From the NCBI GenBank assembly GCA_015478675.1, contig JADMIH010000029.1, positions 1-29,691 on the forward strand: a stretch of DNA of 29,691 nucleotides, in the 5' to 3' direction. The DNA comes from Chloroflexota bacterium. Lineage in GTDB: Bacteria; Chloroflexota; Chloroflexia; QHBQ01; JADMIH01. Shown here piece after piece: positions 15,823 through 23,593 of this stretch. The notes beneath the pieces are model-generated. The model ran no database searches. It had not been told where the DNA came from and worked only from the letters and a program-made list of their open reading frames with translations. Position numbers and translations under genes: made by a program. How positions within the stretch are numbered: the stretch's first letter is position 1; every line of letters begins with the position of its first letter.

Positions 15823-17367
15823 GTGGTAGGTAGAAGAGCAGCATTTAACGTGCTGTCCAGCCTCAGCGCGCACTCCTCAGCGCACACTCCTCAGCGCACA
15901 CTCCTCAGCCCTCACCAGCCCAAGCTGTGGCTTGGGCTGGCAGCTTTGTTTACGGCGGCTCTGGCGGCGTTTGCACCTCCCCTCCTTACAATAGCAGCTA
16001 TCGTGGGGCTGCTTGTCGTTCTGCTTATACTGCGCAACCCTCTGTGGGGCGCGTACGCCCTCGTGCTGAGCGTGCCTGTGCAGAAGGTGGTCAGCTATCA
16101 GGCTGGGCCTATTGAGATCACGGTCACGCAGACCCTTTTCGTCTTCGTGCTGGGCGTCTGGTGGGCGTGGATGTCGCTACGCCTGGACCGCCGGCTACAA
16201 ATTACCCCTGTTGCCATCGCCCTGCTGATTTTCCTGACTGCTACGCTGCCGAGCCTATGGGTTACTGCTTCGTTGCCCGAAAGCCTTGCTGAAATCTCTC
16301 GTTGGCTCGTGACGATCCTATCCTACGTGATAATCCTCAACTCGGTGCAGAGCCGACGGGCGATGAACTGGCTAATTGCCGCTATGCTCGCGGCGGGTCT
16401 CTCCGAGGCATTGCTCGGACTTGTGCAGTCATACGGCGGCCTTGGGCCCGCCAGCTTCAATGTGGGAGGCTTACTTACCCGCGCATATGGCACTATCGGC
16501 GCGCCCAACTCCTTCGCGGGTTATATAAATCTGAGCTTGCCGTTGGCCCTCACCCTGGCTCTTTACCAGTGGGGCATGTGGTTCTCAGCCCGCAAAGCTG
16601 CGGCCTGGGCGGATCGCCCTGACTTTTGGACTCTGCGGCGGCTGCGCGTGCCTGTGCTGATGACGCTGATGGCGCTCATCCTCTTCTGGACGTTGCTTAC
16701 TTCCCTCTCCAGGGGTGCGTGGGTGGGCCTCACTGTTGGGGTGGTGGCGATGGTGCTTGCTCTCGGCAAACGTGCCGCCGTTGCTATTACCAGCCTTATT
16801 GTGGCCGCGCTTGGGCTTGTGGGCCTCGGCTTGATAGGTGCGCTCCCCCCCACCGTCACCGACCGCTTTGCTCAACTCACCAGCCAGCTAGCTATATTCG
16901 ACCCCAGGGGTATAGTTCCAACCCCGGACAACTACGCTGTCGTCGAGAGAATGGTGCACTGGCAGGTGGCGGGGAACATGTTCCTCTCCAGCCCCTGGAT
17001 CGGCGTGGGCATAGGCAACTTCAACGTGCTCTTCAACAAGTTTGGCGTGCAGGGTTGGCCTTACTCACGCGGGCATGCGCATAACTACTACTTGAACATA
17101 CTCGCCGAGACGGGCGTGGTAGGCGCAACCTTTTACATGCTGATGCTACTTACGATGGTTGTTGTAGGAGTGAGGGCGATAAGGCGTGTGCGCGCATCGG
17201 GCGACAGCTATGGCGAAGCGGTGGCGATAGGCGCTTTCGGCATCCTGATTACTTTTATGGCCCACAACTTCTTCGAGAACCTGCATGCTCTCAACTTCGG
17301 CATACAGTGGGTAGCTGCGTTGTCCCTCTTTACCCTGGTAGGGCGGCGGGATGCGTACGAATTATGA
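15823..17367 (+). CDS. O-antigen ligase/Wzy-family membrane polymerase
   Basis: This 514-residue polytopic membrane protein has about ten to twelve hydrophobic segments. It also has the O-antigen-ligase hallmarks: TSLSRGAWVGL in a mid-protein loop and, in the large periplasmic loop, NYAVVERMVHWQVAGNMFLS, PWIGVGIGNF and GHAHNYYLNILAETGVVG with the conserved His-x-His-Asn. These enzymes transfer undecaprenyl-linked glycan to a growing chain or an acceptor. It is the second such domain in the operon; the first is fused to a hydrolase. The GTG at 15823 is chosen from AAGGGG ten bases upstream and the operon position. The first 40 codons include an unusual 14-bp tandem repeat (15871-15909) giving a Ser/His/Thr/Pro-rich stretch before the first membrane helix, so the exact start is uncertain. 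Confidence 0.85.
   Translation: MVGRRAAFNVLSSLSAHSSAHTPQRTLLSPHQPKLWLGLAALFTAALAAFAPPLLTIAAIVGLLVVLLILRNPLWGAYALVLSVPVQKVVSYQAGPIEITVTQTLFVFVLGVWWAWMSLRLDRRLQITPVAIALLIFLTATLPSLWVTASLPESLAEISRWLVTILSYVIILNSVQSRRAMNWLIAAMLAAGLSEALLGLVQSYGGLGPASFNVGGLLTRAYGTIGAPNSFAGYINLSLPLALTLALYQWGMWFSARKAAAWADRPDFWTLRRLRVPVLMTLMALILFWTLLTSLSRGAWVGLTVGVVAMVLALGKRAAVAITSLIVAALGLVGLGLIGALPPTVTDRFAQLTSQLAIFDPRGIVPTPDNYAVVERMVHWQVAGNMFLSSPWIGVGIGNFNVLFNKFGVQGWPYSRGHAHNYYLNILAETGVVGATFYMLMLLTMVVVGVRAIRRVRASGDSYGEAVAIGAFGILITFMAHNFFENLHALNFGIQWVAALSLFTLVGRRDAYEL
15871..15909 (+). repeat. 14-bp tandem repeat near the 5' end of the Wzy-type gene
   Basis: CACTCCTCAGCGCA occurs twice perfectly (15871-15884, 15885-15898) and a third time partially (15899-15909). 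A diverged copy precedes it (15857-15870). The unit is not a multiple of three, so copy-number change would shift the reading frame if translation starts upstream at 15823. Confidence 0.85.
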
Positions 17368-17422
17368 ATTACGAGTCGCTCGCTCCAATTCACAACTCCG
17401 CCGAAGGCGGGAGCTAATTCAT
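17364..17422. repeat. Small nested inverted repeat between the Wzy-type and epimerase genes
   Basis: ATGAATTA (17364-17371) is inverted as TAATTCAT (17415-17422). Inside lies a strong hairpin, CTCCGCC-GAA-GGCGGGAG (17396-17413, one bulged G). The 14-mer TCCGCCGAAGGYGG within it also occurs at 9227-9240 in the other control region of the locus. It looks like a miniature palindromic element or an intercistronic stem-loop. No T run follows, so termination is not supported. Confidence 0.5.
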
Positions 17423-17436
17423 AGAAGGGGTTAACT

Positions 17437-18384
17437 ATGCCTGTTCTTGTGACCGGCGGAGCCGGGTTTATCGGCTCGCACACTGTGGCTATGCTGCTGG
17501 CGCGGGGCGACTCTGTTGTTGCCCTTGATAACTTCAACAATTACTATAGCCCTGAGCGCAAGCACCGCAATGTTGCTCCTTTCCGCGATGATCCCAATTT
17601 CAAGTTGATCGAGGGCGACATACGGGACCGGGCGCTTGTAGATCAGCTTTTTGCAACGGAGGATATTCGCCGCGTGGTTCACCTTGCCGCGATGGCGGGG
17701 CCACGCCCTTCTGTGCAGAATCCGCAGCTTTACGAGGAGGTCAATGTCAAAGGCACACTGAACCTGGTGGAAGCATCGGTCAGACGCGATGTAGAGCACT
17801 TCGTTTACGCCTCAAGCTCCTCTGTTTACGGCGGTGATGCTCCCGTTCCCTACAGAGAAGATGCACGCACAGACCATCCTCTTTCGCCCTACGCCGCCAC
17901 CAAGAAGATGAGCGAGGTGCTGCTCTATACATACCATTATCTGTACAAATTGTCTGTCACTGCTCTTCGCTTTTTTACTGTATACGGCCCCAGGGGGCGG
18001 CCTGATATGGCTGTTTATTTATTTACCGACTGGATAGCCAGGGGAGCGCCCGTGCGCCTCTTTGGTGATGGTAGCCAGGGGCGAGACTACACATACGTGG
18101 CCGATACCGTCTCCGGCATTGTGGCAGCCTTAGATCGCCCTTCCACCTACCGCATCTACAACCTGGGCAACTCTAATCCACAGAGCAATGCGCATCTGAT
18201 AGAGATCATTGAGGGAGAGCTGGGCAAAAGGGCTGTTATAGAAAAAGTGGAATACCCCAGCTCGGACCCTCCTCTGACTTGCGCCGACATCAGCCGCGCA
18301 CGCGCCGAGCTCGGTTACAACCCACAAATATCCCTTGAGGAAGGGGTCAGGCGCTTTATCGCCTGGTACAGGCAGCAGGAGTAG
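17437..18384 (+). CDS. UDP-glucuronate 4-epimerase-like NAD-dependent epimerase
   Basis: The 315-residue extended SDR enzyme has the NAD loop TGGAGFIGSHT (residues 6-16), VVHLAAMAGPRPSV, ASSSSVYGG and catalytic Y-x3-K in PYAATKK (Tyr152, Lys156). ALRFFTVYGPRGRPDMA and LDNFNNYYSPERK are typical of UDP-glucuronate 4-epimerases that make UDP-galacturonate, rather than of GalE. The start ATG 17437 has AAGGGG about seven bases upstream. It is the last gene of the plus-strand polysaccharide operon, 69 bases after the Wzy-type gene, and converges on the P450 gene with only 16 bases between. With the UDP-xylose synthase, both enzymes would draw on UDP-glucuronate. Substrate assigned by motif only. 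Confidence 0.8.
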   Translation: MPVLVTGGAGFIGSHTVAMLLARGDSVVALDNFNNYYSPERKHRNVAPFRDDPNFKLIEGDIRDRALVDQLFATEDIRRVVHLAAMAGPRPSVQNPQLYEEVNVKGTLNLVEASVRRDVEHFVYASSSSVYGGDAPVPYREDARTDHPLSPYAATKKMSEVLLYTYHYLYKLSVTALRFFTVYGPRGRPDMAVYLFTDWIARGAPVRLFGDGSQGRDYTYVADTVSGIVAALDRPSTYRIYNLGNSNPQSNAHLIEIIEGELGKRAVIEKVEYPSSDPPLTCADISRARAELGYNPQISLEEGVRRFIAWYRQQE

Positions 18385-18400
18385 AGGTTGGCGACTGCTG

Positions 18401-19813
18401 CTAATTCCTGGCCCTGACCGCGCCTACCACATTGCCTGTGACTTGCGCCGGTGATAGCTCAACCTTGCCATCTTGCGGGTGGGGCGTCATCCATATGCCC
18501 GCCTTCGGCTGTACAGTGGTGCGCACTGTAGCCTCTACGTGCTGGTTGGGGAGCAGGTCGAGGCGGAAGCGTTGCAGCACAATCGCGAGCACCGTCTTGA
18601 TCTCCATCGTGGCGAAAGGCGCGCCTATGCACGAGCGCGGACCTGCGGCGAAGGGTATGTAAGCATAGGGGGGCGGCGTTTCGCCGCTTGTGGGGTCCCA
18701 GCGCTCCGGCCGGAAACGCTCCGGCTGCGGGAACTGGTCAGGCATGCGGTGGCTCACGAACGGCACATAAGAGACTAGCTCTCCGGCGTTCACAGTGTAT
18801 CCTTGCCACTCAAAGGCCTCTTTAGCCGTGCGATTGGCGCTGGCTGCCGGTGGGTAGAGCCGCAGCGACTCTTTCACCACCTGCTCAAGATAGGGGAGGC
18901 GGTCGAGGTCAGCAGGAGTTGGTGGCTCACCATGCAATTGGCCGTCAAGCTCGGCCAGCAGCCTGGCGGTTACTCGGGGGTGCTGCGCCAGCAGGTAAAA
19001 GGCCCAACTCAAAGCGTTCGCGCTCGTCTCGTGCCCGGCAACGAAGAGGGTGAGGAGCTGGTCACGCACCTGGGCTGTGGTAAGCCTGCCTCCTTCCTCA
19101 TCGCGGGCTGCGACGAGCATCGATACAACGTCGCCTGTGTCCCGCTTCTCACGCTCATGCTGTCTGATGATAGCGCTCAAGGTGCTGTCTATTCGCTTGA
19201 GAGCCTTCCTCAAAGTGCCTCCCTGCCCCACAGGGGGCACATCAAAAGGGAGTTGCGAGAAAGCAACGTTGAAGGGATTGCTGACGGCGTGCACCACAGA
19301 GGCAACTGCATCTCCAAGCTCGTGCGCCGAGCCTGCGAGGTCCATGTTGAACAAGGTGCGTCCTACAATGATGAGAGCCAGCCTGTGCATCTCGCGTGAG
19401 ATATCTATTGGCGCGCCCTGCTGCCAGCGATTTAGCAGCTGCAAGGTGGTATCTACCATCACCCTCTGATAGTCGCCTACGCGCTTGCGGTGAAAGGCGG
19501 GCATCATCAAGCGGCGTTCTTGCTTGTGCCTGGGATCGTCTATGAAGAGAAGGCCATCGCCCACGATCCAGCGAGCATGCACTTTGTCAATGAGCGGAGC
19601 CACCAGGAAGTTGTCTACAGCATCCACCAGGATGTAGCGGTTAGCATCTGCCCCATGCAGCGCAACGCCCTTTATCCCAAGCAAGTCAATGCGAATCACA
19701 TTACCGTAGCGGCGATAGTTGTTCACCATGAAGTCGAGCGGATTGTAAAAGAAGGAGGTGACCGCGCCGATGGGCGGCACGCTAGGAGGGCCGGGAGGCA
19801 ATCTTCTGGACAT
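18401..19813 (-). CDS. Cytochrome P450
   Basis: The 470-residue protein has the complete P450 signature set. It has a proline-rich N-terminal hinge PPGPPSVPP without a membrane anchor, so it is probably soluble. The I-helix oxygen-activation motif is AGHETSANAL (Ala259-Thr263), the K-helix E-x-x-R is in KESLRLYPPA, PERFRPERW follows, and the heme loop is FAAGPRSCIGAPFA with ligand Cys395. It would insert oxygen into an unidentified hydrophobic substrate using external redox partners; no ferredoxin or reductase gene is adjacent. ATG 19813 follows AAAGGTGA. It is read towards the polysaccharide operon and is separated from mtaB by a 344-base gap, so it probably has its own promoter, which I could not identify. 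Subfamily not assigned. Confidence 0.95.
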   Translation of the reverse strand: MSRRLPPGPPSVPPIGAVTSFFYNPLDFMVNNYRRYGNVIRIDLLGIKGVALHGADANRYILVDAVDNFLVAPLIDKVHARWIVGDGLLFIDDPRHKQERRLMMPAFHRKRVGDYQRVMVDTTLQLLNRWQQGAPIDISREMHRLALIIVGRTLFNMDLAGSAHELGDAVASVVHAVSNPFNVAFSQLPFDVPPVGQGGTLRKALKRIDSTLSAIIRQHEREKRDTGDVVSMLVAARDEEGGRLTTAQVRDQLLTLFVAGHETSANALSWAFYLLAQHPRVTARLLAELDGQLHGEPPTPADLDRLPYLEQVVKESLRLYPPAASANRTAKEAFEWQGYTVNAGELVSYVPFVSHRMPDQFPQPERFRPERWDPTSGETPPPYAYIPFAAGPRSCIGAPFATMEIKTVLAIVLQRFRLDLLPNQHVEATVRTTVQPKAGIWMTPHPQDGKVELSPAQVTGNVVGAVRARN

Positions 19814-20104
19814 AATTCACCTTTCGAGTTACTGTATCACACTTTCTCAATACTACGCATCCAGCGCGTGCGAGGCGCATCTATCCGGCAGGCGCTGAGC
19901 TATGGCGATGTTCCTCTTAGGCTTTCTAAAGCTGGTTTCTCTCTATGAGAGGTTTGTAGCACCCGGCGTTACACTGTGGAAGAGCCACACCCCACTCGCG
20001 GAGGGCCTCTTACTCTCGAAAACAAATATTCCCCTTCCCTACTGGAGGGGTTAGTGGGCTGGAAGTCTGACTGCCATGATATAAGAGGCAACGAGCCTAC
20101 CACG
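19814..20104. other. Intergenic region between P450 and mtaB
   Basis: No credible gene is seen here. It contains a perfect small hairpin CTCTC-TAT-GAGAG (19939-19951) and an imperfect one, CCCCTTCC/GGAGGGG, near 20032-20052. Neither is followed by a T run. The mtaB promoter lies at the right end of the gap. Confidence 0.5.
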
Positions 20105-20134
20105 TTGTGGGTGAAACTTTGGGTATTGTATAAT
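20105..20134 (+). promoter_or_regulatory. Promoter of the mtaB-purB operon
   Basis: TTGTGG (20105-20110), an 18-base spacer and TATAAT (20129-20134). Transcription would begin near 20141, so the in-frame TTG at 20134 cannot be the start codon; ATG 20158 or 20164 must be used, with a leader of only about 17-23 bases and no clear ribosome site. Confidence 0.55.
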
Positions 20135-20157
20135 TGCTCGTAAAGCCTGTTGTTCAG

Positions 20158-21606
20158 ATGAATATGTCAGACCTGCGATTTATAGATGCCAAACCGCCGC
20201 AGCCCATCGTCGCCTGGGAGAGTAGCCCGCGCGTCGCCTTTGTCACACTTGGTTGCAAAGTGAACCAGAGCGACACGCAGAAAGCTATCAGCGACTTTCG
20301 CGCCGCAGGCTTTCGCATTGTGCCTTCCTCCTCGCCTGCTGAGGTATACGTGGTCAACACCTGCTCGGTTACGCATGTGGCCGACCGCAAGAGCCGCCAG
20401 TGGTTGCGCCGCGCTGCCAGGGCTAACCCCGCCGCATTGGTTGTGGCAACGGGCTGCTACGCCGCGTCGGGCAAGGCGGCACTCGACGACATGCCCGAAG
20501 TTGGGCTGGTGGTAGGCTATAAGGGCAAGGAGAGCCTCCTGAGCCTTGTCCTTGAGCGGATGCCGGGCTACACCCCATCTGCTTTCGTTGCTACCAAAAA
20601 GCCGGGGCAGCCACGTACCCCCACCTGGGCAGGCAACGAAGAAGGAGAAATTGACCCCAGCTTCGCCTCTCGCACCCGCGCAATGGTGAAGATCGAGGAT
20701 GGCTGCAACGACTTCTGCACCTTCTGCATCATACCCTTCACGCGCGGTATGCCCCGCTCAACACCTGCGAACGAGGTAGTCAGGCTTGTTCGCCAGCGCC
20801 TTGATGAAGGTTATAAAGAGATTGTGCTCACAGGCGTGCACATGGGCAAGTATGGGAAGGACCACGCACAGCGCAAGCGTGTAAACCTCGACCCCGACGA
20901 AGCAGCCGATTTGCCGGGAGTGGTGCGTGCTGTGTTGGAGCGCACCGCTGTGCCTCGCCTGCGTATCACCTCCGTCGAGCCTACTGATGCTGTGATGATG
21001 CTCCCTATCCTCTCTGATGCCCGTTATAAGGGCAGGGTAGCCCCGCATCTGCATTTACCTTTGCAGAGCGGCTGCGATGCGACACTGGCGCGCATGAAGC
21101 GCGACTACACCACTGCCGAGTATGCCGTTGTGGTGAGAGAGTGCCGTGAGGCGGTGCCAGGTATCTCTATCACCACCGACTTAATTGCAGGCTTCCCCGG
21201 CGAGACTGAGGCCGAGTGGAAGCAGACAATGCAGTTCGTAGCAGATATGCGCTTCGCCAGTCTGCATGTCTTCCCGTATTCGCAGAGGCCCGGCACCCCC
21301 GCCGAACAGATGCCGTGCCAGGTTTCGCCGAAGATGCGCCACACCCGCACTTTGCAAGCTATAGAGCTTGGGAGCCGTGCAGAAGCCGCTTGCGCCATTC
21401 GCTATCTTGGCGCTACATTGCCTGTGCTCTGGGAAAGAGCGAGTGATGGCGTGTGGAGCGGCCTTACCGATAACTATATAAGAGTATATAGCCGTGCCGG
21501 GGGCAACTTGCGCAACGTTATTACTCCTGCCCTGATAACGGCCTTTGATGCGCACGGTTTATGGGCTGAACCGCTGTGCGAGCCAGGTGAGAGCTATGGC
21601 GAATAA
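20158..21606 (+). CDS. mtaB: tRNA (N6-threonylcarbamoyladenosine(37)-C2)-methylthiotransferase
   Basis: This radical-SAM enzyme adds a methylthio group to t6A37 in ANN-decoding tRNAs. From ATG 20158 it has 482 residues. Three domains are seen. The N-terminal UPF0004 domain has VTLGCKVNQSD, VNTCSVTHVADRKSRQ and ATGCYA, whose cysteines bind the auxiliary [4Fe-4S] cluster. The radical-SAM core has CNDFCTFC (Cys183, 187, 190). A TRAM-like C-terminus follows. LGCKVNQSD and CIIPFTRG place it with MtaB rather than MiaB or RimO. The start is chosen because the promoter's -10 box occupies 20129-20134. It heads an operon in which the next gene overlaps its stop by 11 bases. Confidence 0.92.
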   Translation: MNMSDLRFIDAKPPQPIVAWESSPRVAFVTLGCKVNQSDTQKAISDFRAAGFRIVPSSSPAEVYVVNTCSVTHVADRKSRQWLRRAARANPAALVVATGCYAASGKAALDDMPEVGLVVGYKGKESLLSLVLERMPGYTPSAFVATKKPGQPRTPTWAGNEEGEIDPSFASRTRAMVKIEDGCNDFCTFCIIPFTRGMPRSTPANEVVRLVRQRLDEGYKEIVLTGVHMGKYGKDHAQRKRVNLDPDEAADLPGVVRAVLERTAVPRLRITSVEPTDAVMMLPILSDARYKGRVAPHLHLPLQSGCDATLARMKRDYTTAEYAVVVRECREAVPGISITTDLIAGFPGETEAEWKQTMQFVADMRFASLHVFPYSQRPGTPAEQMPCQVSPKMRHTRTLQAIELGSRAEAACAIRYLGATLPVLWERASDGVWSGLTDNYIRVYSRAGGNLRNVITPALITAFDAHGLWAEPLCEPGESYGE

Positions 21607-21937
21607 AGTTTCGCAGCGTGAAGGAAATACCCGGCTTACTATCGGCCTCCTAAGTGGCATGAGCATTGTGGCTGCTGCCTTTGCCATCTATATCGGCTTG
21701 CGCCAGGATCAACCGCTCGCTATCGTGGCCCTCGTATTTGCAATTGCCTGCGGCGTCGCGGCCTGCCTCTCTTACAGACAATATACTGCTTTGCGCAACA
21801 TCAGGTGGCAGGCCGAGCTTGCGGAAAGTAACAAAGAATTGGACCGAGTGCTCGGTGAGCAACGGAGTGCTGTAACTCCTTTGAGTCAGGACCTCCCTCT
21901 CCGAGCTCAAGAGGAAAATCCCTTTGCCAACCGCTAG
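21596..21937 (+). CDS. Small two-helix membrane protein, function unknown
   Basis: The 113-residue product begins at ATG 21596, preceded by AGGTGAGAG and overlapping the end of mtaB by 11 bases. Two hydrophobic segments at about residues 16-36 and 41-60 are followed by a charged, probably helical tail (AELAESNKELDRVLGEQRS). No family is recognised. The tight overlaps with mtaB and with the next gene suggest co-translation. The next gene has the same layout of two helices plus a charged tail, so the two may form a heteromeric membrane pair; this is inference. Confidence 0.65.
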   Translation: MANKVSQREGNTRLTIGLLSGMSIVAAAFAIYIGLRQDQPLAIVALVFAIACGVAACLSYRQYTALRNIRWQAELAESNKELDRVLGEQRSAVTPLSQDLPLRAQEENPFANR

Positions 21938-22250
21938 GACGCAGCGCTATCTCGCCTGGGCAGCGGTGCTGGGCACCCTTTTCGCCTGCTTCGGCTGTGG
22001 CCTTTACGCGAGTAATAATGTACGGGTAGCTACACTCTTCCTTGTGGTAGCCTGGCTCATTCTTGTGCCTATCTTTATTTATCTGCTGGCGGTGCGCCGC
22101 CGGAGCAAGCGTGTTGTCAGGCAAACTCTCCAGCAGCAAGAAGAACAGCGACAGCGGGAGCTTGACGCCCTTGCCTCGGTGCCTAACCTCCTATCGAAGG
22201 ATCAAAGTTCCAGGGCAGACGATGCCTCACAAAGTGAGAAAACAGTATGA
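21924..22250 (+). CDS. Small two-helix membrane protein with Gln/Glu-rich tail, function unknown
   Basis: This 108-residue protein starts at TTG 21924 with GAGG nine bases upstream, 14 bases inside the preceding gene. Two membrane helices (about residues 9-29 and 34-56) precede a basic patch RRRSKRVVRQ and a predicted coiled coil QTLQQQEEQRQRELDALAS, ending in a polar tail. Its stop overlaps the purB start in ATGA (22247-22250). Unbroken coupling from mtaB through purB supports it as a real gene. I recognise no family. Confidence 0.65.
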   Translation: MPTARTQRYLAWAAVLGTLFACFGCGLYASNNVRVATLFLVVAWLILVPIFIYLLAVRRRSKRVVRQTLQQQEEQRQRELDALASVPNLLSKDQSSRADDASQSEKTV

Positions 22251-23569
22251 ATCTAGACCGCTATACGAATACCCATATGGGGCTTATATGGTCGGAGCAG
22301 CACAAGGTTGACCTCTGGTGGCAGGTAGAGCTCGCTGTTTGCGAGGCGTGGGCTGAGCGCGGCAAAGTACCCGCCGAGTCGCTCTCTGTTCTGCGCGGAG
22401 GCAAAATAGACCTGCGCCTGATGGCGGAGTACGAGAAAGAGACCGACCACGACCTTATCGCCTTCTTGAAGGCTGCAACCGATAGCCTCTCTGATCCCGA
22501 CGCCGCCCGCTACGTCCACCTGGGGCTTACATCCTCTGATGTGATTGATACCGCGTTGGCTCTTCAGCTAGGAGAATCAACCCGGCTGATAATAGAGGAT
22601 GTGATAGCTCTCCGCGTGACCCTTGCCGCGCTTGCACTTGAGCACAAGAATACGGTGATGATAGGGCGTACGCATGGTGTGCATGCCGAGCCTACCACCT
22701 TCGGCCTCAAGATACTCGTCTGGTACGAAGAGATGGGGAGGCACTTGCACCGTCTGGAGGAGGTTGCACGAGACGTGGCGGCAGGCAAGATTTCGGGCGC
22801 AGTGGGCACACATGCCAACGTTGCGCCGGAGATAGAGGAGGACGCGCTTGGAAGGCTTGGTCTCACAACCGACCCTGTTTCCACTCAAATAGTGCAACGA
22901 GACCGCCATGCTGCCACTCTGAATGCGCTGGCTTTGCTCGCCTCTTCGCTGGATAAGTTCGCCACCGAAATCCGCCATCTAGCTCGCACCGAGGTGCGCG
23001 AAGTGGAGGAGCCTTTCGGCGCGGCCCAGCAAGGCTCATCCGCCATGCCGCACAAGCGTAACCCGCATAAGAGCGAGCGCATCAGCGGCCTGGCACGCGT
23101 GGTGCGCGGCTTTGCTCTTACAGCTATGGAAGATGTAGCCCTCTGGCATGAGCGCGACATCTCGCACTCCTCCGCCGAGCGTATCATCCTGCCGGGAGCC
23201 TTCATACTGGTTGATTACATGCTGACTCACTTTGACAGCATAATGCGTGGGCTGAATGTTTACCCTGGGCGCATGAAGCGCAATTTGGAGTTGACTGGCG
23301 GTCTGGTCTTTTCTCAGACGGTAATGCTAGCTCTAACCGAAAGTGGCATGGACCGCCAGGCGGCGTACAAGATTGTGCAGGGGCACGCGATGCAGGCCTG
23401 GGAGTTAGACGCTCAAGGTGAAACAGGCCCTACTTTTCTCCAACGCCTCAGCGCGGACCCGCAAGTCACAGGCCGCCTCTCCACCGAGCAGCTACACGAG
23501 ATAATCAGCCTGGACCGCCACATGGCGCATGTAGATGATGCCTACAAGAGGGTTGGGCTGGAGGGCTAG
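22247..23569 (+). CDS. purB: Adenylosuccinate lyase
   Basis: PurB cleaves SAICAR to AICAR plus fumarate and adenylosuccinate to AMP plus fumarate in purine synthesis. The 440-residue length fits the bacterial/archaeal short form. Motifs include the N-terminal R-Y segment (LDRYTNTHMGLIWSEQHK), LGLTSSDVIDTA, GRTHGVHAEPTTFG with the catalytic-region His, and the fumarase/aspartase superfamily signature GSSAMPHKRNPHKSE (about 261-274). The start ATG overlaps the upstream stop. purC, purS and purQ follow about 3.4 kb downstream with two unrelated genes between, so the purine genes are clustered but not one operon. Confidence 0.95.
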   Translation: MNLDRYTNTHMGLIWSEQHKVDLWWQVELAVCEAWAERGKVPAESLSVLRGGKIDLRLMAEYEKETDHDLIAFLKAATDSLSDPDAARYVHLGLTSSDVIDTALALQLGESTRLIIEDVIALRVTLAALALEHKNTVMIGRTHGVHAEPTTFGLKILVWYEEMGRHLHRLEEVARDVAAGKISGAVGTHANVAPEIEEDALGRLGLTTDPVSTQIVQRDRHAATLNALALLASSLDKFATEIRHLARTEVREVEEPFGAAQQGSSAMPHKRNPHKSERISGLARVVRGFALTAMEDVALWHERDISHSSAERIILPGAFILVDYMLTHFDSIMRGLNVYPGRMKRNLELTGGLVFSQTVMLALTESGMDRQAAYKIVQGHAMQAWELDAQGETGPTFLQRLSADPQVTGRLSTEQLHEIISLDRHMAHVDDAYKRVGLEG

Positions 23570-23593
23570 AGAGAGTAACAAGTAGCCAAGCTC

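Noticed and set aside
20032..20052. CCCCTTCC/GGAGGGG hairpin upstream of mtaB as a terminator or riboswitch
   Set aside because: It is small and bulged, has no T run, and lies upstream of the predicted transcription start, so it would not be in the mtaB leader.
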